Positions 36,980 through 46,149 of a stretch of 64,000 nt of DNA are shown here, piece after piece. Source of the stretch: Erwinia sp. ErVv1 (lineage in GTDB: Bacteria > Pseudomonadota > Gammaproteobacteria > Enterobacterales > Enterobacteriaceae); contig NZ_CDPK01000005.1 in the NCBI RefSeq assembly GCF_900068895.1, positions 308,423 through 372,422 on the forward strand. The letters run 5' to 3'. Position 1 is the stretch's first letter. Every line of letters starts with the position of its first letter. Position numbers and translations under genes: made by a program. The notes under the pieces were generated by a model that saw nothing but the letters and a program-made list of their open reading frames with translations, had not been told where the DNA came from and did not search any database.

Positions 36980-38170
36980 AGGCGGTCCTCGCGCCGCGCG
37001 TGGCGCGGTGCCTTCGCTCCGCTCGTCGACCTTTCGGACCGGGCATGACGTGACATCCCTGTCCCGACATGCCCTTGTGCCAGCATCCCTGCTGGCCCAT
37101 CCGGGTCTTCCTCCCTGCGCTCAGCGCTGCGGATTGCCTGTCACCGGGCCCCACCCGCCTGCTTATTGCATTGTGCTGGCTGCGGGTAAGAGCGGTTGCG
37201 GGGGTTACATAAACTCTTTTGGCAGGTTTGGAAGAGTAAGAACTCTGCAAATATGAAAACCGCTGTGCTAAAGATTCAGTGCCGTCGCCAGCTGGTCGTA
37301 TCTGGTCTGCGGGGGACCTGGCGAATATCGCCTGTGTATTGAGCCCATAGCTGTAAGGGCAGGGGTGGTCGCCTACCGTTGGGGCCCGGTGCTGCACAGG
37401 CCTGGGGTGGTCGCCAACGGGTGGGGCCCGGTGCCAGGCGGTCCTCGCGCCGCGCGTTGCGCGGTGCCTTCGCTCCGCTCGTCGACCTTTCGGAGCGGGC
37501 ATGACGGCACATCCCTGTCCCGGCATGCCCTTGTGCCAGCCTCCCTGCTGGCCCATCCGGGTCTTCCTCACTGCGCTCAGCGCTGCGGATTGCCTGTCAC
37601 CGGGCCCCACCCGTCTGCTTATTGCATTGTGCTGGCTGCGGGTAAGGGCGGTTCCGGGGGTTTCAGGAAACTCTGTGGCCGGGTTTTATTGAAGAAAGAA
37701 CTCTACAAATAAGAAAACTGCTCTGCTAAAGACTCAGTGCCGTCGTCAGCTGATCGTATCTGGTCTGCGGGGGATCTGGCGAATATCGCCTGTGTATTGA
37801 GCCCATTGCTGTAAGGGCAGGGGTGGTCGCCTACCGTTGGGGCCCGGTGCCTGGCGGTCCTCACGCCGCGCGTGGCGCGGTGCCTTCGCTCCGCTCGTCG
37901 ACCTTTCGGACCGGGCATGACGTGACATCCCTGTCCCGACATGCCCTTGTGCCAGCATCCCTGCTGGCCCATCCGGGTCTTCCTCTCTACGCTCAGCGCT
38001 GCGGAATGCCTGTCACCGGGCCCACCCGTCTGCTTATTGCATTGTGCTGGTGCGGGTAAGGGCGGTTCCGGGGGGTTACATAAACTCTTTCGGCAGGTTT
38101 GGAAGAGGAAGAACTCTGCAATTAAGAAAATCTTTGCGTTAAAGACTCAGAGCCATCGGCTGGGCAGGCG
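36971..38170. repeat. Tandem ~0.42-0.46 kb repeat units (three, last partial)
   Basis: Unit starts at 36971, 37427 and 37843, marked by CCCGGTGCC-N-GGCGGTCCTC. Each core (~225 bp) is ~95% alike and runs to TGCTTATTGCATTGTGCTGG. A linker then follows with ACTCAGTGCCGTCG, GAATATCGCCTGTGTATTGA and GTAAGGGCAGGGGTGGTCGC (copies from 37267 and 37724). The second unit is 40 bp shorter because it lacks one 41-bp subrepeat. The core contains hairpins such as GCCAGCATCCCTGCTGGC and GACATCCCTGTC. Open frames on both strands are repeat-encoded and lack ribosome sites, so I regard the block as non-coding. Confidence 0.88.
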
Positions 38171-38266
38171 CTGTCAAATGCACATTACCGAATTACCTGC
38201 TAATGGGCCGGGCGGGCTACAAAGCCTGAGTGTTATCAGGGCTTAACTTGAAGTCGTGCTGATGAT

Positions 38267-38350
38267 GCCTGCGGATAGACAAACGGTTTTACTGAAAGCA
38301 GCTCAGCAGCCCGCGGACAGACAAACGGTTTTACTCAAAGCGGCTCAGAA
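38267..38350. repeat. 42-bp direct repeat, two copies
   Basis: 38267-38308 and 38309-38350 share GCGGA-N-AGACAAACGGTTTTACT followed by AAAGC-N-GCTCAGCA/GAA. The arms resemble the CGCTTTGAG-type hairpins seen in other intergenic repeats. Confidence 0.85.
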
Positions 38351-38358
38351 GCCTGAGA

Positions 38359-38563
38359 GGTGGATAATCCCAGCGGGTGACGGGCATTCCGCAGCGCTGC
38401 GGCGCAGACGGAGGGCCAGGCGAGGGCAGCAGGGATGCTGCACTCAGGGAGCGGCGGGCAGGGATGCCCGCTCGCGACCGGGCCGTCCGGCCCGGAGTCG
38501 GAGCCAAAGGCACCAGGCAAAGCCTGGCGCGAGGACGCCCGGCAAACGCTGGGATTATCCACC
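38359..38563. repeat. Inverted, diverged copy of the repeat core, bounded by 17-bp inverted repeats
   Basis: GGTGGATAATCCCAGCG (38359-38375) and CGCTGGGATTATCCACC (38547-38563) are exact complements. Between them, read on the + strand, is the same order of motifs that the cores at 36971, 37427 and 37843 have on the - strand: GGCATTCCGCAGCGCTG, CAGCAGGGATGCTG, a second CAGGGATG hairpin, GGAGCCAAAGGCACC, a variable stem, GCG-A-GAGGAC. A third related end CGCAGGGATTATCCACC lies at 38664-38680. Confidence 0.8.
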
Positions 38564-38691
38564 GGCAAGCCGGCATTGCAGCCGACACACGTCGGAACTG
38601 TCCACCAGCACCGAAGATATCGCAGCCTGCGCAACAAACCTGCGCTTTGGGCCAACCGCCACCCGCAGGGATTATCCACCAACCCACAACG

Positions 38692-38727
38692 AAAAAAGCC
38701 CGGCAGACACTTATGTCTACCGGGCTT
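38692..38727 (-). terminator. Terminator of the cioAB operon
   Basis: On the - strand: AAGCCCGG-T-AGACA, loop TAAG, TGTCT-G-CCGGGCTT then TTTT. A strong stem and T run 91 bp past the DUF2474 gene. Confidence 0.9.
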
Positions 38728-38817
38728 CGATGTAAATTTATTAGCGTCAGAAACTGTCCAGCGGGCGGCATATCGACAGCCTTTTAACGACCGGGCAGCC
38801 CTCCGGACAACGTGCGA

Positions 38818-38967
38818 TTAGTGTGATTTCATACCGGCCGCGGTCATCATCATACGGAACAGCGTTGCCACCACGCCCAGCGCCATAACGCTGCCTGCAT
38901 AAATGACCGCCATCCACAAAATGCGTTTCCACACCGGTGAAGGTGTCGCCTGCTGTGTTTCAATCAT
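38818..38967 (-). CDS. DUF2474 small membrane protein of the cytochrome bd operon
   Basis: 49-aa single-span membrane protein: TPSPVWKRILWMAVIYAGSVMALGVVATLFRMMMTAAGM. This is the DUF2474 pattern found after cioAB-type oxidases, probably an accessory subunit like CydX. GGGAG lies 6 bases before ATG 38967; an ATG 6 bases earlier is too close to the site. It starts 21 bp after cioB ends. Too short to be caught by length filters. Confidence 0.85.
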   Translation of the reverse strand: MIETQQATPSPVWKRILWMAVIYAGSVMALGVVATLFRMMMTAAGMKSH

Positions 38968-38988
38968 ACTCATCTCCCGTTCACTCAA

Positions 38989-39996
38989 TCAGTGGTAGCC
39001 TTCATCCGGATTGATTTTCCCTCGGAACACGTAGTAGCTCCAGAAGGTATAAACCAGGATAACCGGAATAATCAACAGCCCGCCGACCAGCATAAAGCCC
39101 TGACTCTGCGGCGGTGAGGCAGCCTGCCAGATAGTGATGGACGGTGGAATAATATTCGGCCAAATGCTGATCCCAAGGCCGGTAAAGCCCAGGAAAACCA
39201 GCGCCAGCGTCAGCAGGAACGGGGAGTAATTCGCATGGCGCTTGAGGGCGCGCAGCAAACTCCATGCAGCCAGCAGAACCAGCACCGGTACTGGCAGGAA
39301 CCAGAACAGATTTGGCAGGGTAAACCAGCGATGCATAATGTCCGCGTGGGCCAGCGGCGTCCAGACGCTGACGATGGCAATAAACACCAGCAGCACCAGC
39401 AGCAGAGGCTTCGCCAGCGCGGTCATTTTGCGATGCAGCTCGTTCTCGGTTTTCATAATCAGCCAGGTACTACCCAGCAGCGCATATGCCACCACCAGAC
39501 CCAGACCACAAAACATCGAAAACGGCGTCAGCCACAGCAGTTCCGGGCCACTATAGGCACGATTCGTTACCTGGAAACCGTTGATAAAGGCGCCCAGCAC
39601 TACACCCTGGCTAAACGTCGCCAGAATAGAGCCCACGATAAAAGACTTATCCCAGAACGGACGATGCTCCTCGGTCGCCTTAAAGCGAAACTCAAAGGCG
39701 ACGCCGCGGAAAATCAGGCCAATGAGCATCAGCGTCAGCGGCACCGACAGGGCGTCGAGGATCACCGCATAGGCCAGCGGGAAAGCGCCGTACAGCGCCG
39801 CACCGCCCAGCACCAGCCAGGTTTCATTACCGTCCCACACCGGCGCAACGGTATTCACCATCATATCGCGCTCGGCTGCATCTTTATTAAATGGAAACAG
39901 CAGACCAATACCCAGGTCGAAGCCGTCCATCACGATATACATCAGCGTTGAAAAAACAATGATGCCAAACCAGATGACAGAAGTATCAATGACCAC
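38989..39996 (-). CDS. cioB: Cytochrome bd-type quinol oxidase subunit II (CioB/CydB)
   Basis: 335-aa inner-membrane protein with ~8-9 helices. It opens VIDTSVIWFGIIVFSTLMYIVMDGFDLGIGLLFPF and has WDGNETWLVLGGAALYGAFPLAYAVIL, standard for CydB. Length equals CioB (335) rather than E. coli CydB (379). It follows cioA after 1 bp. Confidence 0.92.
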   Translation of the reverse strand: MVIDTSVIWFGIIVFSTLMYIVMDGFDLGIGLLFPFNKDAAERDMMVNTVAPVWDGNETWLVLGGAALYGAFPLAYAVILDALSVPLTLMLIGLIFRGVAFEFRFKATEEHRPFWDKSFIVGSILATFSQGVVLGAFINGFQVTNRAYSGPELLWLTPFSMFCGLGLVVAYALLGSTWLIMKTENELHRKMTALAKPLLLVLLVFIAIVSVWTPLAHADIMHRWFTLPNLFWFLPVPVLVLLAAWSLLRALKRHANYSPFLLTLALVFLGFTGLGISIWPNIIPPSITIWQAASPPQSQGFMLVGGLLIIPVILVYTFWSYYVFRGKINPDEGYH

Positions 39997-39997
39997 G

Positions 39998-41422
39998 TTA
40001 TTTCTCCCCCTTCTGCGCGTTTAACTTTTCCTGCACGGCAGACAGCGGACGTGAAGGGGTATGTTTGGTGCCAGGGCCACCATCCGGATCGTCATTACCT
40101 TCACCCTGTTTCGGACCCTTCTTGATCAGGTTAAACAGATAGATGTAGCCGACGCCGAACACTGACGTGTAAACCAGAATAAAGGCGATCAGGCTCAGGC
40201 TCATGTGCAAATCGCCGTGAGCGGATACCGCATCCTTCGTTCGCAGCAGGCCATACACCACCCAGGGTTGACGCCCTATTTCAGTGGTAAACCAACCGGC
40301 CAGAATGGCAATCAGACCCGACGGACCCATCAGCAGTGCGAACCACAGGAAGGGACGACAGGTATAAAGGCGATTGCGTATGCGCAGCCACAGGCTGACC
40401 ACGCCCAGCAGCACCATCAGCATGCCCAGGCCTGCCATTACGCGGAACGACCAGAATACGATAGTGGAATCGGGACGATCTTCTTTTGGAAAGGTTTTCA
40501 GCGCCGGAACCTGCTTATGCAGACTATGGGTCAGGATCAGGCTGCCCAGATATGGGATCTCCACCGCGTAGCGGGTTTTTTCCTGTTCCATATCCGGCAG
40601 ACCAAAGAGAATAAGCGGCGTGGCTTCGCCCGGCTTATTCTCCCAGTGGCCTTCAATTGCCGCGATTTTGGCAGGCTGGTGTTCCAGCGTATTCAGACCG
40701 TGTGCATCGCCCAGTCCCGCCTGAATCGGCGATACGATCAGCGCCATCCACAGTGCCATCGACAGCATTTTGCGAATCGCTGGGGTGTCATTGCCGCGCA
40801 GCAGATGCCAGGCCGCAGAAGCGCCAACAAAGAAGGCGCTCGCCAGGAAAGCGGCGGTGGACATGTGCAGCAGTCGGAATGGGAAAGAGGGGTTGAAAAC
40901 AATCTTAAACCAGTCAACCGGGACCACCAGGCCATTCTGAATCGCGTAGCCCTGTGGGGTCTGCATCCAGCTGTTAGAGGCGAGGATCCAGAAGGTTGAA
41001 ATGATGGTGCCCAGCGCAACCATGCAGGTCGCAAAGAAGTGCAGGCCACGGCCCACACGATGCCAGCCAAACAACATAACGCCAAGGAAGCCAGCCTCAA
41101 GAAAGAAGGCGGTAAGCACTTCATAGGTCAGCAGCGGGCCCGTTATACTGCCGGCGAACTGGGAGAAGCCGCTCCAGTTGGTGCCGAACTGATAGGCCAT
41201 CACCAGGCCTGATACCACGCCCATGCCGAAGTTAACGGCAAAAATTTTCGACCAGAAATGGTAGAGGTCGCGATAGTCCTCATTTCTGGTTTTCAGCCAC
41301 ATCCCTTCCAGCACTGCCAGAAAACTGGCAAGCCCGATGGTGATAGCCGGGAAAATGATATGGAAGGAGACGGTAAAGCCGAACTGTATCCTTGCCAGGT
41401 GGAATGCATCTAATCCGAACAT
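39998..41422 (-). CDS. cioA: Cytochrome bd-type quinol oxidase subunit I (CioA, short Q-loop)
   Basis: 474-aa subunit that carries haems b558, b595 and d and oxidises quinol, reducing O2. It opens [30 protein letters not shown] with the haem-ligand His residues; [12 protein letters not shown] is the conserved family motif. At 474 aa it lacks the long Q-loop of E. coli CydA (522 aa), which places it with the cyanide-insensitive oxidases (CioA). First gene of cioA-cioB-DUF2474. Confidence 0.9.
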   Translation of the reverse strand: MFGLDAFHLARIQFGFTVSFHIIFPAITIGLASFLAVLEGMWLKTRNEDYRDLYHFWSKIFAVNFGMGVVSGLVMAYQFGTNWSGFSQFAGSITGPLLTYEVLTAFFLEAGFLGVMLFGWHRVGRGLHFFATCMVALGTIISTFWILASNSWMQTPQGYAIQNGLVVPVDWFKIVFNPSFPFRLLHMSTAAFLASAFFVGASAAWHLLRGNDTPAIRKMLSMALWMALIVSPIQAGLGDAHGLNTLEHQPAKIAAIEGHWENKPGEATPLILFGLPDMEQEKTRYAVEIPYLGSLILTHSLHKQVPALKTFPKEDRPDSTIVFWSFRVMAGLGMLMVLLGVVSLWLRIRNRLYTCRPFLWFALLMGPSGLIAILAGWFTTEIGRQPWVVYGLLRTKDAVSAHGDLHMSLSLIAFILVYTSVFGVGYIYLFNLIKKGPKQGEGNDDPDGGPGTKHTPSRPLSAVQEKLNAQKGEK

Positions 41423-42627
41423 TGCTTACCTCGATCTAACATAGACTGCCTTTTCTTATTAATTAACTCGCACCTGACAACAAGGCCACATTTGATGTGA
41501 TGGGGCGATCGTCAGGCGAGTATTTCATCGAAGGATTGATCCAGAGACCAAATCATTAGAAGGAGTGACAACAGTAATAGCGATTACGGCAATAATAACG
41601 GGGTTCTTTGCGATGAATTGTTTCACCGCTGCGTTAAATCGGTTGTCCATACTGTTAAAATGGGATCTGGGAATGATGCTGTTATGTAAAAATAATGTAT
41701 CCGCATAGCCCTAAAGGTTTTTTTCGCGCCGTGGACGACTCCTTCAGTCATACCGATCCCCATTATCCGATGTAAGAATTATTTATATCGCGGCGGGCGG
41801 CTATAACTATTTGGTTGTTTTAGCTGTCGATTAAGGCACAAATTGGAAATTATTACGCCTAATGGTGTCATGGGCAGGCGTGTTGTTGTTTAATTGTTGC
41901 ATTAAGGGTCGCAAGCGTTTAATTAAAATTAGATTTAATGTTATCAATGATTTCGTCACCCTGGTGTATAACCCAGCCGCAGTAAGCGCATGTAAATGTT
42001 AAACCATAATGACATATTTTGATTCTGATAGAATTAATTAGTTACATTTACGCTCGTAATTTATCGCGATTTTATGTCGAAGGTCAAAGTTATTGCCACT
42101 TTACTGTGAGTGCGTCGTCAATTGCCTCTATCCCAGCGGGAACGAGATGACCTGATGCAAATGAGTGAAAGCAATGGTCGAGCCGACTGGCGTTATTCTT
42201 TGGCGCATCCGACTTAGGGATAATTTTTTTAGCGGCTAAAATCCGAATTTTAGCGGCAGGGTAATCCTGCGGCGTCGCCCCGATGAAGGAGATTTAACGC
42301 TTAAATTTAAACGAATTAATACGCTCGGCCAGGGCAAAAAACAGCGAACTACAGGCAGGGAGAAGTGGATCGTCAGGCAGGAAAACCGCAGGCGCTATTG
42401 CACTGAATAACACTTCATAAGTATACTATCACCTTGAAAAGCTTTGATTTTTTTGACTAAAGTCAAATTCACTGCCGTTTGAAATCATTGTCTTATATTG
42501 AATACTTGCCACATTTAGGCGTACGCCATCCAACACCCAGTTACTTATTTATCGCTGTATTACCTTAGCGGTATAACCCTTTGTCGCTTGAATCTTGTTT
42601 GGGCCGTTGCCTTTGGGGATACGCAGT
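41423..42627. other. Long AT-rich intergenic region
   Basis: 1205 bp, clearly AT-richer than its neighbours, without a convincing gene. A 41-codon frame on the - strand at about 41540-41662 (MDNRFNAAVKQFIAKNPVIIAVI...) looks membrane-like but has no ribosome site. GCTAAAAT-CCGA-ATTTTAGC (42235-42254) is a perfect hairpin. TTTGACTAAAGTCAAA (42452-42467) is a perfect palindrome, listed separately. The cioA promoter must lie at the left end. Confidence 0.55.
42452..42467. promoter_or_regulatory. FNR-like palindrome TTTGACTAAAGTCAAA
   Basis: Perfect 16-bp palindrome. TTGAC-N4-GTCAA differs from the FNR consensus TTGAT-N4-ATCAA by one base in each half. It is 160 bp before the unknown membrane protein gene and ~1 kb from cioA. 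Confidence 0.4.
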
Positions 42628-43737
42628 ATGGAACATGAAGAAAATAATGCAGCGCCGGTGCCGGAACTGGCGCTGGACGGTATTCCGCAGGCCATCCTCC
42701 GGTTGGGTAAACGTCTGGCTGATACCAAATATCAGATAGATATGTTGGGTAAAAACGGCTGGGGGGATTTGACCGCGAATCTGCACGGTCTTGAGGCAAG
42801 CGGCGAATGGAACGGACCGGATGATGCGCTGACCTTTTTTAGCAAAATATTCCCCTTTGCGCGCCTGCCTGCGGAAACAGAATCCCTTGGAATATTCCAG
42901 GTGCCAACCGAGCGCGTTATCGGCCGCAGCTGGCGCTGGTGGCCTGAACATCTTAGCGCCAACAGCGAAGCGCGCCTGAAAGAGCATCTGGAGAGCCCTT
43001 TTGCCGCCAGCGGTACCTCGTTCTACTTTTTACCTGCGTTAGGCGTCCTGCTGGCGGCGCAGGGGCAGGGACGGGTAAACTACTGTCGCCAGCATAATAT
43101 TCCCTTTATTACTGCCCGCGTCAGTAACCTGAACTACCCCCCGGCCGACCGGTTCCGCCTGTACCATGTCACGCGGGGGGAAACGCGCCAAAGCTGGATC
43201 GTGCTAAACGATCGCTATTTGCAGCCCGTAATATGGCCGCGGATAACGCTTCCTGCACTGACCGCCTACGGTGTGCATACCGGCAGCTGGTCGCTGCTAT
43301 TCCCGCCGGTCAGCAGAGTGTTTGACGAGCTGTACACGCCGGTGGCGGCTGAGGATTTTATTGCGCCCTGTGTTGATCTGCTTGCCGTAAAAGAGCGGAT
43401 GCGCGCCGAGCAGGAAGCGGCAAGACAGGCGATTAAACCGGTGAAAATGGCGCTGAGCGATATGGATATCACCAATATCTGGCCGGTCAGCCTGACGCTC
43501 TCCTTCTGCTTTATTTTATCGCTGGTTGTGGCGGGCGTCACGGCTGGCAAGGGCTGGACGGGCAGTATCAGCCTGCTGGTCTGCGGGATGGCCGGTAGCC
43601 TTTTACTGTTTATGGCAACGCCGGTATTCCTGGTCAGTAAGCGGATGCGCCGCCGCTATGATGCAATAGCCCCGGTCGCGCCAGCCAGCCCCACCGATGA
43701 AAAGCGAGAGCAGGACGACAGGCTACCGCCATCCTGA
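42628..43737 (+). CDS. Unrecognised protein with two C-terminal membrane segments
   Basis: 369-aa protein. Residues 1-~275 are soluble and rich in aromatic residues, with no motif I recognise (e.g. GIFQVPTERVIGRSWRWWPEHL, SWSLLFPPVSRVFDELYTP). Then come a short coiled-coil-like stretch (VKERMRAEQEAARQAI) and two membrane helices (about 291-310 and 319-343), ending in a charged tail. It stands alone at the hrpY end of the Hrp cluster, convergent to hrpY, with no hrp box. It could be an ordinary flanking gene. ATG 42628 follows GGGGA with a long spacing. Confidence 0.6.
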   Translation: MEHEENNAAPVPELALDGIPQAILRLGKRLADTKYQIDMLGKNGWGDLTANLHGLEASGEWNGPDDALTFFSKIFPFARLPAETESLGIFQVPTERVIGRSWRWWPEHLSANSEARLKEHLESPFAASGTSFYFLPALGVLLAAQGQGRVNYCRQHNIPFITARVSNLNYPPADRFRLYHVTRGETRQSWIVLNDRYLQPVIWPRITLPALTAYGVHTGSWSLLFPPVSRVFDELYTPVAAEDFIAPCVDLLAVKERMRAEQEAARQAIKPVKMALSDMDITNIWPVSLTLSFCFILSLVVAGVTAGKGWTGSISLLVCGMAGSLLLFMATPVFLVSKRMRRRYDAIAPVAPASPTDEKREQDDRLPPS

Positions 43738-43771
43738 GGATCACGCACGGGGCAAGGGGAGAGTATGCATT

Positions 43772-43786
43772 GCGGCAGCGAGCCGC
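43772..43786. terminator. Small hairpin between convergent genes
   Basis: GCGGC-AGCGA-GCCGC between the unknown gene and hrpY; short and without a T run on the hrpY side. Confidence 0.4.
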
Positions 43787-43796
43787 CAGACTGAAT

Positions 43797-44438
43797 TTAC
43801 TGCACAAGATGATGGCTTATCGCGTACTTCACAATATCGGCGTTGCTGCTGAACTGCATTTTGTCCATCATGCGTGACTTATAGGTACTGACCGTTTTAT
43901 TGCTGATTGAAAGCGTCTGGGCGATGGCATTGATCGTCTCACCGTGTGCCAGCAGCATCAGAATTTGCCGTTCGCGGGTGGTCAGCGTCTCGTGTAGCGC
44001 CCGGTTACCGTTCTGGTATTCAGCAAAAACGATCTCCTGTGCGAGGTCGTGATCGATATAACGCGATCCTCCCGCCACGCTGCGGATCGCGGTCAGCAGC
44101 GCATCGGGATTTTTATCCTTAGTGATATAGCCCAGTGCGCCACAGTTCAAAACCCGGCGGGCGATCTGCGGCTCATTAAACATACTGAGCACCAGGATCG
44201 GCAGGTTTTCGTATTGCAGGTGAATGCGTTTGATCAGTTCCTCACCGCTGATGCCGGGCATAGAAATATCCAGCAGCAGTAGATCCAGCCCGCCGAGGCG
44301 CAGCCGCTCAAGTACCTGACCGCCATCTCCCGCTTCACCCACTACGGAAAGACGCTTATCCAGAGCAAAAATTTGCTTCAATCCTTCACGCATCAGCGCG
44401 TGGTCATCGGCAATGACCAGTCGTATCACGTCATTCAT
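43797..44438 (-). CDS. hrpY: HrpY, NarL/LuxR-type response regulator
   Basis: 213-aa regulator with a receiver (1-~120; phospho-acceptor Asp in LLLLDISMPGISG, Lys in YITKDKNP) and a LuxR-type HTH (~148-205; LTTRERQILMLLAHGETINAIAQTLSISNKTVSTYKSRMMDKM). All receiver key residues are present. In Erwinia/Pantoea HrpX/HrpY stimulate hrpS, which in turn activates hrpL. It lies downstream of hrpX with a 49-bp gap and GAGGG before its ATG. Confidence 0.92.
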   Translation of the reverse strand: MNDVIRLVIADDHALMREGLKQIFALDKRLSVVGEAGDGGQVLERLRLGGLDLLLLDISMPGISGEELIKRIHLQYENLPILVLSMFNEPQIARRVLNCGALGYITKDKNPDALLTAIRSVAGGSRYIDHDLAQEIVFAEYQNGNRALHETLTTRERQILMLLAHGETINAIAQTLSISNKTVSTYKSRMMDKMQFSSNADIVKYAISHHLVQ

Positions 44439-44487
44439 TCGGTTTCCCTCGTCGATACTGCCTTATTAAGCCCGGCGCAGCCGGCGA

Positions 44488-45951
44488 TCACGGCTTTTTT
44501 GCCGGCAGAGGGAGGGTCAATTCCAGCTGGGTGCCTTCACCGGGCTGGCTATTGATAGTGACCTGACCATCAAGCATATCCATCCGTTCCTGAATGCCCA
44601 GCAGGCCAAAAGCATCCCTACGCACGGATTGCATCTGGAAACCCCGACCATTATCGCGGATCTGAATAAGGAGCGCGTCGCGCGAAGCCTGCACAATAAT
44701 GGATACCTTACTGGCCTGGGCATGTCGGGATATATTGGTTAGCGACTCCTGGACAACGCGAAATATTGTCGTTACTGCGCGATCGCACAGCGTGACCGGT
44801 TTCGTTTCCGGAACGAGCAGCATGCAGCTACAGCCGCTGGTTTTTACAAACTCGTCGCGCAGCCACTCCAGCGCGGGCACCAGCCCCATGTTCAGCATAT
44901 TTGGCCGCAGGCGTGTGGAGACGTCGCGTACCACCTGAATAGTGCTGTCGATGAGCGTCATCAGATAGTCTACCTGCTGCGTCACCTGTGACGGGCTGCT
45001 GGCCTGCATGCCAATCAGCGACAGGCCAGCCCGCAGGCTGGTCAGGTGCTGACCCAGCTCATCATGGATTTCGCGTGCCAGATGTTTACGCTCATCCTCG
45101 GACTGCTGCTGCTGCTTACTGGCCAGCAGTCGCAGCTGATAGTGCGCGGCCCGCACTTCATTTTCGACTTCGCGCAGGCGGCTGATGTCGCGACCCACAG
45201 CTAAAACTGACACGATATCGCCCTTAAGATCGTATTCCGGCACGCAGCGAACGTGAAGGACCATCGAGCGTTTACCGTAGTGGGCTTCCAGCTCGGCCTC
45301 GCTCTTTTCTCCGCTGGCCAGCGTGTTCGATACCAGACGGAACAGGCGCATTCCCACCTCATCGAAGGGAATGGAATCTGTCAGACGCCACCCGCGCGCA
45401 CGCTCTTCACTACAGCCGGTCAGTTCAAGCACCAGCGGGTTGGCATACTGACAGCGCATCTGGGTATCAAAACGCGCAATCAGATCCGGTGAGTTTTCCA
45501 CCAGCGAGCGAAACTGCTGCTCCTGTTGCAAATAGCGCTCGGTCCGCTGCCTGAGTTCACGAACATCGCGTACCACGCAGAGTACCAGGTTTTGCCCCTG
45601 ATGCTCATACACGCTGGAGCTGACCTCAACCGGGATAATCTCACCGTTTTTCATCCGGTGTTGAGACGTGAAGCGGATACCTTCAGGACGCAAACTCAGT
45701 TTCCACCATAGCGCGGCGACATCGGGATCCTGGAGTTCGCCCTCAACGTCGGAATAGCTTAAACGTATCAGCTCCTGATATTTATAACCTAACATTTCGC
45801 AGGCTTTATTATTGATATATACCAGCCTGGAGTCCTGGCCGACTAAATAAATAGCGTCATTCACTTTGTCAAGCGCAAAGTCGGGCAGGATAGCCCGCGC
45901 ATCAAGCGAAATTTTGCTCACGTTGAGACTGAATATTTCAGATGAAAGCAT
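44488..45951 (-). CDS. hrpX: HrpX, PAS-containing sensor histidine kinase
   Basis: 487-aa kinase without membrane segments, so a cytoplasmic sensor. Two PAS domains (about 25-130 and 145-265), a coiled linker, then a HisKA_3 dimerisation domain with the phospho-His in HLAREIHDELGQHLTSLRAGL (~295) and a HATPase domain with DNGRGF and LGIQERMDMLDG (~430-480). It phosphorylates HrpY. hrpX-hrpY is an operon on the - strand downstream of hrpL. Confidence 0.93.
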   Translation of the reverse strand: MLSSEIFSLNVSKISLDARAILPDFALDKVNDAIYLVGQDSRLVYINNKACEMLGYKYQELIRLSYSDVEGELQDPDVAALWWKLSLRPEGIRFTSQHRMKNGEIIPVEVSSSVYEHQGQNLVLCVVRDVRELRQRTERYLQQEQQFRSLVENSPDLIARFDTQMRCQYANPLVLELTGCSEERARGWRLTDSIPFDEVGMRLFRLVSNTLASGEKSEAELEAHYGKRSMVLHVRCVPEYDLKGDIVSVLAVGRDISRLREVENEVRAAHYQLRLLASKQQQQSEDERKHLAREIHDELGQHLTSLRAGLSLIGMQASSPSQVTQQVDYLMTLIDSTIQVVRDVSTRLRPNMLNMGLVPALEWLRDEFVKTSGCSCMLLVPETKPVTLCDRAVTTIFRVVQESLTNISRHAQASKVSIIVQASRDALLIQIRDNGRGFQMQSVRRDAFGLLGIQERMDMLDGQVTINSQPGEGTQLELTLPLPAKKP

Positions 45952-46149
45952 GGCTCTCTCTGTATGACAAATAGAAAAGAAAATTCAGGCATAACTATTA
46001 CCACTCAGTTACATTAACTAAGATTCTACACCTGAGAGACTAATTACAACAAATATTTACTACAGTGACTACCTGAAATGATCTGAATATTGACCCAGCG
46101 CCAAATATAAAACTTCCCTCCCATATTGCCGCTAAAAAGTTAGCTTTAG

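Noticed and set aside
36774..38170. The tandem repeats as a CRISPR array.
   Set aside because: Units are 41/82 and ~420-460 bp with no unique spacers between short identical repeats, and no cas genes are present.
38359..38680. Three TTATCCACC motifs that resemble DnaA boxes, as a possible replication origin.
   Set aside because: They are off consensus at the last base, are part of the ends of a repeat element, and no origin genes or AT-rich unwinding region are nearby.
36611..38787. Many long overlapping open frames on both strands (e.g. 271 codons on the - strand at 36795-37610).
   Set aside because: They are made of the repeats, occur in several frames at once, have biased Arg/Pro/His composition and no ribosome sites.
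39235..39951. 238-codon + strand frame opposite cioB, and a similar one opposite cioA at 40205-40999.
   Set aside because: Gln/Arg/His-rich antisense translations of conserved membrane proteins.
41540..41662. 41-codon membrane-like frame on the - strand upstream of cioA.
   Set aside because: No ribosome site; kept only as a note because small cyd-associated proteins exist.
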